In this document: in pieces, positions 26,772-35,476 of the stretch
Layout of the letters: every line of letters begins with the position of its first letter
Numbering within the stretch: the stretch's first letter is position 1
Assembly: GCA_029781855.1 (NCBI GenBank)
Contig: JAKOVX010000067.1
Location: 1-51,306, forward strand
Length of the DNA: 51,306 bases
Direction: 5' to 3'
Origin: Acidobacteriota bacterium
GTDB taxonomy: Bacteria; Acidobacteriota; Blastocatellia; Pyrinomonadales; Pyrinomonadaceae
Program-made: the position numbers and the translations under genes
Notes under the pieces: generated by a model
The model's input: the letters and a program-made list of their open reading frames with translations, nothing else
Databases searched by the model: none
What the model was told of the DNA's origin: nothing

Positions 26772-27752
26772 CTACTGAAGCTCGACATAATCACCCGTGT
26801 GAATCTCCTGTGCGGTTCGGGTAATGACCACCGTCGCTGTGCGTTCTTTCACATTTAGTACAACGGCCTCACCCAAAACCTGCCTTAACTCAGGCCGACC
26901 TAATTTCGCCCGGTAGGTCGTAATTTTGGGGCCATTCGCCCGATCACCGGATTTTCGGCCAGACTGATTTGAAAACCGGCCTCCGTGATAAACGTCACTC
27001 TCGAATCCGTAATCTTCCCAACTAACTGATTCTTTTTGTGGATACTGCATCGGATTTCCCTTTCCAAGCGGACGGAAAACCGTCATAGTGTCACCGACTT
27101 TGACGTTCTCGTCCAGACCGAGATCCACATAAGCGATGAAATCACGGGTAAGCATCTCGGCGTGATCTCGAGACAAAACGATTCGTCCTTGAGCTTTACC
27201 TGATGGATCGCTGAAAAGATCAAGCGATGGGTGCTTAGTCACCAGCGGGCTTTCACGCCGTTCGGCCATCTGAACCAGATCGCCCAACAGGAAGCTGTCG
27301 CAGGAAGTTCTAATGCGGGCGACCGACACATCGGGTTTCACATTGACAACCTCCAGAGCACCCACTTCCTGAACGTAATATCCAAGGTCGGATTTGGTCG
27401 TCCATTTGCTCTTAACAGGGCCTCGCGGTCTGATCACGGCCAATGTATCGCCCACTTTGACACCTTTGTTCGAGCCCATGTTTATATACATGAAGTCGTA
27501 TTGGTCATAATTGTACTTGTCGGCCTCGTCGGTCGAACCGATGATTCGATTGTCGGTCGTCATAGCTCCCTGTTGAATGTATCCGGCACAGTACAAGTTG
27601 TTGCCGCGAGCTATTTTGACCGGTCGGTTATCGACCGGGATAACTACCGATGGTGTCGGCTGAACGCGTTGAGCGAATGCCGAGAACGAAAAGATCAGGG
27701 TCGATAGACCAAGTGCGAGAATTGGCTTTGAAAATAACTGTTGAAAATTCAC
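26772..27752 (-). CDS. Exported protein with two homologous repeats (FlgT-C-like beta modules)
   Basis: 326 residues from the GTG at 27752. This start is chosen because AAAGGAG lies about 6 bases upstream and it gives a clean signal peptide (LALGLSTLIFSFSAFAQ); an ATG nine codons earlier puts that Shine-Dalgarno inside the gene. Two repeats are visible. One has KGVKVGDTLAVIRPRG, VGALEVVNVKPDVSVARI and LLGDLVQ. The other has ENVKVGDTMTVFRPLG, LGEAVVLNVKERTATVVI and HTGDYVEL. The pattern resembles the C-terminal SH3-like domain of FlgT and LysM-associated envelope proteins. Probably periplasmic; function unknown. Confidence 0.8.
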   Translation of the reverse strand: MNFQQLFSKPILALGLSTLIFSFSAFAQRVQPTPSVVIPVDNRPVKIARGNNLYCAGYIQQGAMTTDNRIIGSTDEADKYNYDQYDFMYINMGSNKGVKVGDTLAVIRPRGPVKSKWTTKSDLGYYVQEVGALEVVNVKPDVSVARIRTSCDSFLLGDLVQMAERRESPLVTKHPSLDLFSDPSGKAQGRIVLSRDHAEMLTRDFIAYVDLGLDENVKVGDTMTVFRPLGKGNPMQYPQKESVSWEDYGFESDVYHGGRFSNQSGRKSGDRANGPKITTYRAKLGRPELRQVLGEAVVLNVKERTATVVITRTAQEIHTGDYVELQ

Positions 27753-28056
27753 AATTTTCTCCTTTTTTTGGGGATCCATCTAGATTCCGACGGTTGGATG
27801 ATCTGGAGGCAATCGGGCATTCGGGGACAATACTCGCCCGACTAACTGGCTTTATTATAGTATTCAGGTCGGGAGAGGTCAACAAGTTTTTTCAATGTTA
27901 AACCATCACAGTTGCCGAATTCGAAGGATTTTGCCTTTGCCTGACACCCAGACACTCCTGCAATGTTGCTGTATATCATTTCGATATGATCTCGTGGACA
28001 GAAATCGTTGATTTTGTTACCATTTTCGTTCGCGATCAGGCCACCCTGACCGCCAA

Positions 28057-28132
<76 letters not shown>

Positions 28133-28682
28133 GTAAATACAAGGGCTTCAGCATTAAATGCCGAAGCCCTATTTACTTGGTTTAGCCAACATTGAAGGGA
28201 CCGACTGCTCTTTCCAATGAATTTCGACGCAGTTTGTTCAGACGCTGGGTTGGCGTCTCATATTACTCACGTCGACTAAATTAGATGCCTTTTTGTGGGT
28301 TGATCGTGGCATGTGACCATCTGGACATTCGCATGACCCAGCGGTTTCGCTCGTCACGCTGTCATTAATTCTCTGATCGTATTTTCGGATTTCAATGCGA
28401 AAACGCTCACTCATCGAACAACCGGAATCACTTCTGAAAGTTTAAAGTTCGATCCGAAATCCCCATATTATGGTTGACACTCGGCGAAGATTGAATTACA
28501 AAGGGCACGTCACAAAAGCTTGATCGACTATAGTGATCCGGACTTCACCGTGGTCTTGACGACGTCTATTCGTCGAAACGTATTCGAAAGGGCGATGTCA
28601 CAATCGGCCCATGAATTTCCAGGGAGTCGGCAGTGTTTTTTGGCTATAGCTGTCGTGGTTCCAACTCTTGGGTATCGAAAAA
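28133..28682. other. Intergenic region after tRNA-Thr
   Basis: About 550 bases without a credible gene. It opens with a stem-loop, AGGGCTTC at 28142-28149 pairing with GAAGCCCT at 28163-28170, that may end the tRNA transcript, though no long T-tract follows. The rest shows no repeat or conserved RNA that I recognise. Confidence 0.45.
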
Positions 28683-30638
28683 ATGAGAAACAAGATCTTT
28701 TTTGCACTTCTATTTACCGCTTCAATATGTGGCTTTCCGAGTGTCAATACCCAGGCCCAGCCGCGGCAGGCTGCCGACCCGGAAGTGATCGCAAAGCGGA
28801 ACGCCATCGAGGCCGAGCTCGAGTCGATCGCCGTGGTCGACCGCAAGGTGATGGTGCCGATGCGTGACGGCAAGCGGATGGCGGCGGATGTTTACCGGCC
28901 AAAGGACAATTCGAAAAAGTATCCGATCATATTTTCGCGGACGCCGTACAATTTCAATTTTTGGGACGTCCGACTGGGAGCACCGCGCGACATGACAACC
29001 ATCCTGGACGCCGTCAAACGCGGCTACGCCTATGTCGTGATGAACGAACGCGGGCATTTTTTCTCGGAGGGCAACTACGACATCTTAGGCCCACCGACGA
29101 CCGACGGTTACGATGCGATCTCGTGGATGTCGTCGCAGCCGTGGTCGAACAAGAAGGTCGGGACGATCGGCTGCTCATCCACCGCCGAATGGCAGATGGG
29201 CGTGGCGGCAATGGGAAATCCCGGGTATTCGACGATGATCGCGCAGGGCTTCGGTGCGGGCGTCGGGCGCGTCGGGCCGTATTACGAACAGGGCAACTGG
29301 TATCGCGGCGGAGCCGTCCAGATGCTTTTTATAGCGTGGCTGTACGGCGAACAGAACCAGGTGAGGCCGATGTTCCCGGCAAATACCTCGCAGGAAGACT
29401 TGATCCGAGCGTCAAAGGCATTTGACCTGGCACAGCAACTTCCGCCTGTTGACTGGTCGAAGGCGCTTCGTCACCTGCCCGAAATGGACATCATCAAGGC
29501 CGTTGACGGACCGCACGGCATATTTGCGGACAAAATGCCGAATACGACAGGCGGAGCGATGATCGAGCGGGCGCCGAACGATCCCGCGTGGTACAAGGGC
29601 GGCCTCTTTCACGACAATATGCGGATCAACATTCCCGGATTTTGGTTCATGTCGTGGTATGACGTGTCGGTCGGGCCAAATCTCGCTACGTACAACCACG
29701 TCCGCAAAACGGCGAGCCCGGCGATCGCCGATCAGCAATACGCCGTGATCGCCCCGACGCTGCATTGCAGCTATACGCGGGCGACCGAAAATACGGTCGT
29801 AGGCGAGCGGAGCATGGGCGACGCCCGGCTGGATTACAGCAAGATGACCTATGACTGGTTCGATCATTTCCTGAAGGGCGAGAACAACGACGTGCTCAAA
29901 ATGCCGAAGGTCCAGTACTTTACGATGGGCCTGAATAAATGGCAGTCCGCAGATCAGTGGCCGCCAAAGGGCGCCGAGCCGATGAAGTTTTACCTCTCGA
30001 GCGGCGGCAAGGCAAATACCCTAAACGGCGACGGTGCATTGACCACGGCTCCGCCGGCATCAGATATGCCTGACACTTTCACCTACGATCCGATGGATCC
30101 CGTGCCGTCGTATGGCGGGAACGTCTGCTGTACGGGAAATGCGGTCAGCGGCGGGGCGTTTGATCAACGAAAGATGGAAGAGCGGCCCGACATTTTGGTC
30201 TACAGTTCGGATGTTCTGAAAGATGGGCTCGAACTGAGCGGCCCGATCGACGTCAGCCTCTACGTTTCGTCGGATGCGAAGGACACGGATTTTACGGTAA
30301 AGCTCATAGATGTCGATGAAACAGGCCGTGCGTGGAACCTCGACGAGACCATCCAGCGGATGCGCTATCGTGATGGCTACGACAAACCGCTAGCTTGGAT
30401 GGAATCCGGCAAGGTGTACAAGATGTCGTTCCAGCCGATGAATACGAGCAACTACTTTGCCGCCGGCCACCGGATCAGGATCGAGATATCTAGCAGCAAT
30501 TTCCCGCGTTTCGACCGCAACCTGAACACCGGCGGCAATAACTACGACGAAACAAAAGGCGTCGTCGCTCACAACTCGGTCCACCACTCGAAACAGTATC
30601 CGGCCGAGGTGACGATCACGGTCGTTCGAAAGAAATAG
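28683..30638 (+). CDS. CocE/NonD family hydrolase, exported (X-Pro dipeptidyl-peptidase S15-like)
   Basis: 651 residues from the ATG at 28683; a TTG 5 codons upstream also fits. The signal peptide is [15 protein letters not shown]...TQAQ. The alpha/beta hydrolase part begins [18 protein letters not shown] and [12 protein letters not shown], with [14 protein letters not shown] as the nucleophile elbow in place of the usual GxSYxG. A helical cap follows. After residue 430 the C-terminal jelly-roll (XPD_C) has [37 protein letters not shown] and [18 protein letters not shown]. Family members are alpha-amino-acid ester hydrolases, dipeptidyl peptidases or cocaine esterase. Substrate unknown. Confidence 0.92.
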   Translation: MRNKIFFALLFTASICGFPSVNTQAQPRQAADPEVIAKRNAIEAELESIAVVDRKVMVPMRDGKRMAADVYRPKDNSKKYPIIFSRTPYNFNFWDVRLGAPRDMTTILDAVKRGYAYVVMNERGHFFSEGNYDILGPPTTDGYDAISWMSSQPWSNKKVGTIGCSSTAEWQMGVAAMGNPGYSTMIAQGFGAGVGRVGPYYEQGNWYRGGAVQMLFIAWLYGEQNQVRPMFPANTSQEDLIRASKAFDLAQQLPPVDWSKALRHLPEMDIIKAVDGPHGIFADKMPNTTGGAMIERAPNDPAWYKGGLFHDNMRINIPGFWFMSWYDVSVGPNLATYNHVRKTASPAIADQQYAVIAPTLHCSYTRATENTVVGERSMGDARLDYSKMTYDWFDHFLKGENNDVLKMPKVQYFTMGLNKWQSADQWPPKGAEPMKFYLSSGGKANTLNGDGALTTAPPASDMPDTFTYDPMDPVPSYGGNVCCTGNAVSGGAFDQRKMEERPDILVYSSDVLKDGLELSGPIDVSLYVSSDAKDTDFTVKLIDVDETGRAWNLDETIQRMRYRDGYDKPLAWMESGKVYKMSFQPMNTSNYFAAGHRIRIEISSSNFPRFDRNLNTGGNNYDETKGVVAHNSVHHSKQYPAEVTITVVRKK

Positions 30639-30667
30639 GAGATCGGACGACCCCTCAATGTTCATCG

Positions 30668-30691
30668 GGCGGCGATCGAAAGTGCGCCGCC
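30668..30691. other. GC-rich stem-loop between convergent genes
   Basis: GGCGGCG (30668-30674) and CGCCGCC (30685-30691) with a 10-base loop. There is no T-tract. It lies between the hydrolase and the PAAR-like gene and could be a weak or factor-dependent terminator. Confidence 0.4.
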
Positions 30692-30707
30692 GTGGTTGGT
30701 GACTAAA

Positions 30708-31091
30708 TTACGGTACATTTACCGTAAATTCACCAGCCGATGTAAAGGTGATAACGCCGGCCCACGTACACATTAAGGTTGAAGTATTGTCCAACGTTGG
30801 AAAATTTCCCAGCAGAACGGTCACGGCTCCGGGCACCCACGGAGCCGGTGTTACAGGGACGCACGGAACAGGGGTGGGGACTCCGAGCGCGGCGGCGGTG
30901 GCGGCAATGAACGCAGGGTTTGTAGGAGCGAAGCACATACCGAACGGCATAATATTGGTCATCGGGATATGATCCATTATATTCGCATCGAGAACATTGT
31001 TGGTCATGACCCGGTTCGTCGGTAAAACCACCAACGAGCTGGGAGCCATCCCAAAGCTGGACACCATCATTGCTCCCATGCAAACCTGCAA
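30708..31091 (-). CDS. PAAR-like protein (DUF4280 family), orphan spike tip
   Basis: 127 residues, full family length. The DUF4280 consensus is plain: VCMGAMMVSSFGMAPSSLVV, then VLDANIMDHIPMTNIMPFGM, AAALGVPTPVPCVPVTPAPW and LLGNFPTLDNTSTLMCTWAGV. These proteins are PAAR-like beta-prism tips of contractile injection systems (type VI secretion or extracellular phage-tail-like particles). No tube, sheath, VgrG or effector gene is nearby, so it is an orphan or effector-linked tip. The start is not ATG: TTG at 31091 lies 13 bases from a strong GGAGG, while an in-frame ATA at 31097 lies at 7 bases. The true start is therefore open. Confidence 0.87.
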   Translation of the reverse strand: MQVCMGAMMVSSFGMAPSSLVVLPTNRVMTNNVLDANIMDHIPMTNIMPFGMCFAPTNPAFIAATAAALGVPTPVPCVPVTPAPWVPGAVTVLLGNFPTLDNTSTLMCTWAGVITFTSAGEFTVNVP

Positions 31092-31657
31092 AGGTATAAA
31101 CTCACCTCCGGATTAAATCAGCTGATCTCAATGGTTTGACTCTTCGTTCTCGTCGGACATCTCGCCCTTCCCCAGCACCAAATCACGACCAAAGCCTGCT
31201 CAGTATTTGCGGATACTACCGTATCACCGAAGGTCAGCGCAACGAACGGTCAAAGTGTTCTCGCTTATTGATCGCGTCGCCGAGGTAGTCGATCGCGTCT
31301 CATTCTCGTCTCTGGCTATTTGCGCCAGCGGTCAGACCGTCAGGTTGCGTCATCAACAGATCCTTTAGCCTAAAGTCCGCGAAAGCAGCCCCGCCCCGAG
31401 GAACTATCAGAGTCAGAGCCTTCTGCCGGACATAATTTGATAGGTCGCCGCGGAGCCGCGAGGAGGCCGATCATCCTGAAAACGGACCTCCGTTTTGCAA
31501 AAATTGGTAAAACCCATCTGCAATTCTACGGAAATTGGTAAGAGCGATTTTTAGAACATGACCATTCGACCGAGAACACTTTTTTTCGATATTTGTCATT
31601 TTTACTGATTAGTTCTGTAAAATGTCCTGAAAACGCTGAATTTCTGTAATTTAGTAC
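31092..31657. other. Long upstream region of the TonB receptor gene
   Basis: About 570 bases without a gene. It holds an 18-base perfect inverted repeat at 31479-31496 (AAAACGGA, two bases, TCCGTTTT), and two TTGGTAA half-sites at 31505-31517 and 31536-31548 that resemble the operator nearer the gene. Otherwise I see nothing coding. Confidence 0.5.
31505..31548. promoter_or_regulatory. Two weaker upstream GntR-type sites
   Basis: TTGGTAAAACCCA at 31505-31517 matches a TTGGT-N3-ACCAA dyad at 9 of 10 arm positions. TTGGTAAGAGCGA at 31536-31548 is a half-site with a poor right arm. Both lie about 115-160 bases upstream of the main operator, consistent with auxiliary binding sites. Confidence 0.4.
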
Positions 31658-31686
31658 TTGCAATAATTGGTAAAGCCAATTATTAT
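31658..31686 (+). promoter_or_regulatory. Promoter of the TonB receptor with embedded GntR-type operator
   Basis: -35 TTGCAA at 31658-31663 and -10 TATTAT at 31681-31686 are spaced by 17 bases. Between and over them lies a perfect dyad, AATAATTGG (31662-31670) and CCAATTATT (31676-31684), around a 5-base centre. It resembles the TTGGT-N3-ACCAA class bound by FadR-type GntR proteins such as UxuR/ExuR. A bound repressor would block RNA polymerase. The receptor ATG is 55 bases downstream of the -10. Confidence 0.72.
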
Positions 31687-31741
31687 TTCTGGGAAATTCA
31701 CTTGAATTCCGAAAAGAAAATAATATAGGCAGGAATAGGTT

Positions 31742-34700
31742 ATGAATATTCGTACAATTTGGCAGAGACGTATCGTCCTGATCTCGGTAATGCTGTTGCT
31801 GAGCGCGACCGGCATAATGGCTCAGGAATTTCGCGGGACCATCACCGGCACGGTATCGGATCCGAATGGCGCTGTCGCCGTCGGAGCTACCGTCGTCGTC
31901 AAGAACAAGGGGACGAACCTCTCCACGACGGTTACGACAAACGGCGAGGGCAGTTACACTGTTCCGTTCCTGGTGCCGGGCGTTTACGACGTTACGGTGA
32001 CCGCTTCGGGATTCAAGACGACCTCTCGAGAAAATATCGAGGTCGGCGTATCTGACCGCGTCACAGTGGATATGACACTGCAGATCGGTGCCTCGGCTGA
32101 GATCAATGTCTCGGCGGGCGAGGAACTGCTCGATCGCGGCAACGTATCGGTAGGCACGTCGGTCAGCCAGCGGCAGATAGGTGAACTACCGCTCGCCGAA
32201 GGCGCCCCATACACGCTTGCGACGCAGGCTCCCGGCGTCGTTTATACCGGCGACCCGAACTTTCAGGGCCCGACTGCGAACGGCAACCTTGCCGGCTTCC
32301 GTACGAACGGAACCGCCGGCAACCAGATCAACCTCGACGGCTCGCCGAATCTTGCCTACGGCGGCCAGGTTGCCTTTACCGCTCCGTCGGATGCGGTTCA
32401 GGAATTCAAGGTCGAAACGAACAGCTTCGACGCGCAGAGCGGTTTCACCTCGGGTTCGACGGTCAACGTTGCGCTGAAGAGCGGCACCAGCAAATTCCAC
32501 GGCTCTGCCTATCTTTACGACCGCGCGAAGAACCGAACTGCCAATAACTTCTTTAATAACGCCGCGGGCTTGCCGCGTCCTGATCGCCAATACGACCGTT
32601 ATGGCTTCGTGATCAGCGGCCCTGTCGTCATTCCAAAGGTTGTCGACGATAAGAAAACGTTCTTCCTTTTCTCTTATGAACGCCAAAAGGATAATGTGGC
32701 ACAGCCGACGACCTATTCAGTGCCGACCGCCAAGATGCGGACAGGCGATTTCTCAGAGTTGATCGTCGATCCGACCAACATCGCCAGTTCGGCCAATACG
32801 GTGATATACAATCCGTTCTCCGGCACGACGAGCGGCAGCACCGTGGTCCGCACCTCGTTCGGATGTCCGACAAGCGGCCCGGTGCCAACCGGATCGACCT
32901 GCAACATCCTTCCGGCAAACCTGATATACGCTCCGGCTCTTGCGTTCATGGCCAACTTTCCGACCGCGAACCTACCGGGTATTACGAATAACTTCATAAC
33001 TAACCAGAACCTGATCAGGCCGTACAGATCATATCTGGCCAAGATCGACCACAATTTCAGCTCGAACACGAGGATCTCAGGTAAGTGGTATCACAGCCGC
33101 AACACCGAGGACCGATATAACCTGACCGGTACGCCGGACTCGATCTTCCGCGGTTATGAGGACCGGCGAAATTGGGGCGGCAACGTCGACTACACGTCGG
33201 CACTCAAATCCAACCTTATTCTCGACGTCCGCGGCAGTTGGAATGAGTTCAAACTACATCGCTATCAGGACGGCCCGTCTGCGGCGGATCTCGGTTTTAC
33301 CGGCGTCCCGACACCGCGACAGAACCTTGTGTTCCCGAGATTCGATTTCAGGAACTACCTGACGGTCGGGGCGAACCGTTCCGATTACAACAATGGACAG
33401 AACAGGCCGTTCTACCTGCTGTCGTTCCAGCCGACGATCACTCAATTGATGGGCAAGCACACGTTCAAATACGGCTTCGACTTCCGACATTTGAATGAGC
33501 GTTTCTTGTCGCTTGGAAACGCTACGGGCCGATTCACGATTGACGGAACGTATACTGCACCGGCGTCGAATTCGAGCTCGACGCTTCGTAACCTGCCGGG
33601 ACGCGACATAGCATCATTCTTGCTCGGCGTCATAACGTCAGGTTCGATCGACAACCCGACAGAATACAATGCATACGAGAACTACTATGCCGTCTTCTTC
33701 CAGGACGACTTTAACCTGAACTCGAAGATCACTCTAAATCTCGGCCTACGATATGACTATGAGTCCGGTGTCCGAGAGAGCCAGGGACGCATCATTACAA
33801 ACTTCAACCGCACGATCGCGAGCCCGGTAGCAGCACAGGCGCTTGCGAACTATAACTCGAATGTGCCGAGCGGTGTGCCGGTTGGATCGTTCGCAAGTCT
33901 CGCGGGCGGCCTGATCTTTGCAGCGGACCAGTCGACACCGAACCAACAAGCAGATAAGACACTCTTCCAGCCGCGTGTCGGTTTCAGCTGGGCACTCGGT
34001 TCAAAGACTGTGGTCCGGGCGGGATTCGGCATCTTCGTCGCACCGTTCCAGATCCAGACGGTATTCCAGCCCGGATTTTCGACACCGACGACATTCACGG
34101 CTTCGACCAACAACGGTTTGTCGTTCCTAGCGACGATGTCGAATATGTTCCCGTCGGGCATAGCTGCATCACCCGGCACAGCTCAGGGCCTGATGACCTT
34201 TACTGGCCGCGACGTCACGAGTGCAAATACGCTCGGACCGACAACTACTGTTTTGTCGAACGATCGTAAGAATGCACGTTACTCGCGATTTGTATTCGGG
34301 GTTCAGCGAGAGATCGGTTACGGTGTGGCCGTCGAAGGAACCTACATTTATTCCCGCGGTTACGACCTGGCGGTCAATCGCGAGCTAAATGCAATACCGG
34401 CGCAGTACCTTAACAGCTTTAACTCGTCGACCGATCCGTCAACCATCCTCGCGTCGATCACGGCGGTCAACACCTTCCTGAACGCATCCGTTCCGAACCC
34501 GCTGCGAGGGCTCATTCCCGACGGCGGGACCTGGAACGCAAATACTATCCAGCGTCGCCGACTATTGGTGCCGTTCCCTCAATTTGGGAATATCGCCGTG
34601 ACGGAATATAACGGCACGAGTCTCTATCAGTCCCTGCAGTTCCAGATCGTCAAGCGATTTACAAAGGGCCTATCGCTCAACGGTTCGTACACGTTCTCCC

Positions 34701-35371
34701 GTGAGCATCAGAAGACCCAGTACCTGAATCCGCAGGACACCGAGTTGACGGACATTGTTTCGCCGACCGAGCGACCGCACCGTTTTACTGCTTCGGCGAT
34801 CTATGAGCTTCCGTTCGGACGCGGCCGCCAGTTCGGCAAGGACTGGAATCGTATCGTCGACGGATTTCTCGGCGGATGGCAGATCCAGGGCATCTACGAG
34901 TGGCAGAGCGGCGAACCGCTGCAGTTCCCGAACGTCTATTACAACGGCGATCCGACAAAACTGGTCAACATGATCGGCAAGAAGGACAGTCAGGGACGGC
35001 GGTACGGCGTTGACATGCCCGGCTGGGACATCACCGGTTTTTACATCGGCGGTGTACCTCTGGCATCAAACGTTCCCGGTTATGCGAACAACTTCACGAG
35101 CAGTTCGACAAATACGCTTCGGACGTTCCCGTTAACGCTCGGGCAGTTTAGAAATCAGCGATTCTTGAAATTTGACACCGGTATATCTAAGAACTTCAGG
35201 ATCAAGGAAGGTATGAAATTCCAGATCCGAGTCGAAGCGATCAATCTGCTGAATACTCCGTATTTCACGGTTCCGACGCTCGATCCGACCAATTCTAAGT
35301 TCGGATATACGGCTGCACCGACGCGGCAGCCCCCGAGAGATATACAGATCGGCGGACGATTCGTATTCTGA
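31742..35371 (+). CDS. TonB-dependent receptor, Oar-like, with carboxypeptidase-regulatory domain
   Basis: 1209 residues. Signal peptide 1-27, then a CarboxypepD_reg Ig-like domain (about 28-115) with GTITGTVSDPNGAVAVGATV and GSYTVPFLVPGVYDVTVTASGF. A plug domain (about 130-250) contains the QINLDGSPNLAYGG and VQEFKVETNSFDAQSG motifs. The rest is a 22-strand outer-membrane barrel ending in the typical C-terminal aromatic signal GGRFVF. In Acidobacteria this family replaces SusC for uptake of glycans and other large ligands. Being first in a pectin locus and behind the same operator as the uronate operon, it probably imports pectin oligosaccharides. No SusD partner is encoded here. Confidence 0.93.
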   Translation: MNIRTIWQRRIVLISVMLLLSATGIMAQEFRGTITGTVSDPNGAVAVGATVVVKNKGTNLSTTVTTNGEGSYTVPFLVPGVYDVTVTASGFKTTSRENIEVGVSDRVTVDMTLQIGASAEINVSAGEELLDRGNVSVGTSVSQRQIGELPLAEGAPYTLATQAPGVVYTGDPNFQGPTANGNLAGFRTNGTAGNQINLDGSPNLAYGGQVAFTAPSDAVQEFKVETNSFDAQSGFTSGSTVNVALKSGTSKFHGSAYLYDRAKNRTANNFFNNAAGLPRPDRQYDRYGFVISGPVVIPKVVDDKKTFFLFSYERQKDNVAQPTTYSVPTAKMRTGDFSELIVDPTNIASSANTVIYNPFSGTTSGSTVVRTSFGCPTSGPVPTGSTCNILPANLIYAPALAFMANFPTANLPGITNNFITNQNLIRPYRSYLAKIDHNFSSNTRISGKWYHSRNTEDRYNLTGTPDSIFRGYEDRRNWGGNVDYTSALKSNLILDVRGSWNEFKLHRYQDGPSAADLGFTGVPTPRQNLVFPRFDFRNYLTVGANRSDYNNGQNRPFYLLSFQPTITQLMGKHTFKYGFDFRHLNERFLSLGNATGRFTIDGTYTAPASNSSSTLRNLPGRDIASFLLGVITSGSIDNPTEYNAYENYYAVFFQDDFNLNSKITLNLGLRYDYESGVRESQGRIITNFNRTIASPVAAQALANYNSNVPSGVPVGSFASLAGGLIFAADQSTPNQQADKTLFQPRVGFSWALGSKTVVRAGFGIFVAPFQIQTVFQPGFSTPTTFTASTNNGLSFLATMSNMFPSGIAASPGTAQGLMTFTGRDVTSANTLGPTTTVLSNDRKNARYSRFVFGVQREIGYGVAVEGTYIYSRGYDLAVNRELNAIPAQYLNSFNSSTDPSTILASITAVNTFLNASVPNPLRGLIPDGGTWNANTIQRRRLLVPFPQFGNIAVTEYNGTSLYQSLQFQIVKRFTKGLSLNGSYTFSREHQKTQYLNPQDTELTDIVSPTERPHRFTASAIYELPFGRGRQFGKDWNRIVDGFLGGWQIQGIYEWQSGEPLQFPNVYYNGDPTKLVNMIGKKDSQGRRYGVDMPGWDITGFYIGGVPLASNVPGYANNFTSSSTNTLRTFPLTLGQFRNQRFLKFDTGISKNFRIKEGMKFQIRVEAINLLNTPYFTVPTLDPTNSKFGYTAAPTRQPPRDIQIGGRFVF

Positions 35372-35399
35372 TCGCCCTACGCGATCTAAGGTAAGGACT

Positions 35400-35453
35400 G
35401 CGTCACATAAACGACCGAGCATTAACGGGCCGATTATGTGACGCTTTCTTTTG
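35400..35453 (+). terminator. Intrinsic terminator after the TonB receptor gene
   Basis: GCGTCACATAA (35400-35410) and TTATGTGACGC (35434-35444) form a perfect 11-bp stem with a 23-base loop, followed by TTTCTTTTG. Some read-through into the pectinase genes is possible, as no clear promoter lies between it and the next start. Confidence 0.75.
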
Positions 35454-35476
35454 ACGAAGAAGAGGTGAGCGGGAAA

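Noticed and set aside
28520..28867. 115-codon plus-strand frame over the hydrolase start
   Set aside because: It runs into the hydrolase coding region in another frame and loses coding character there.
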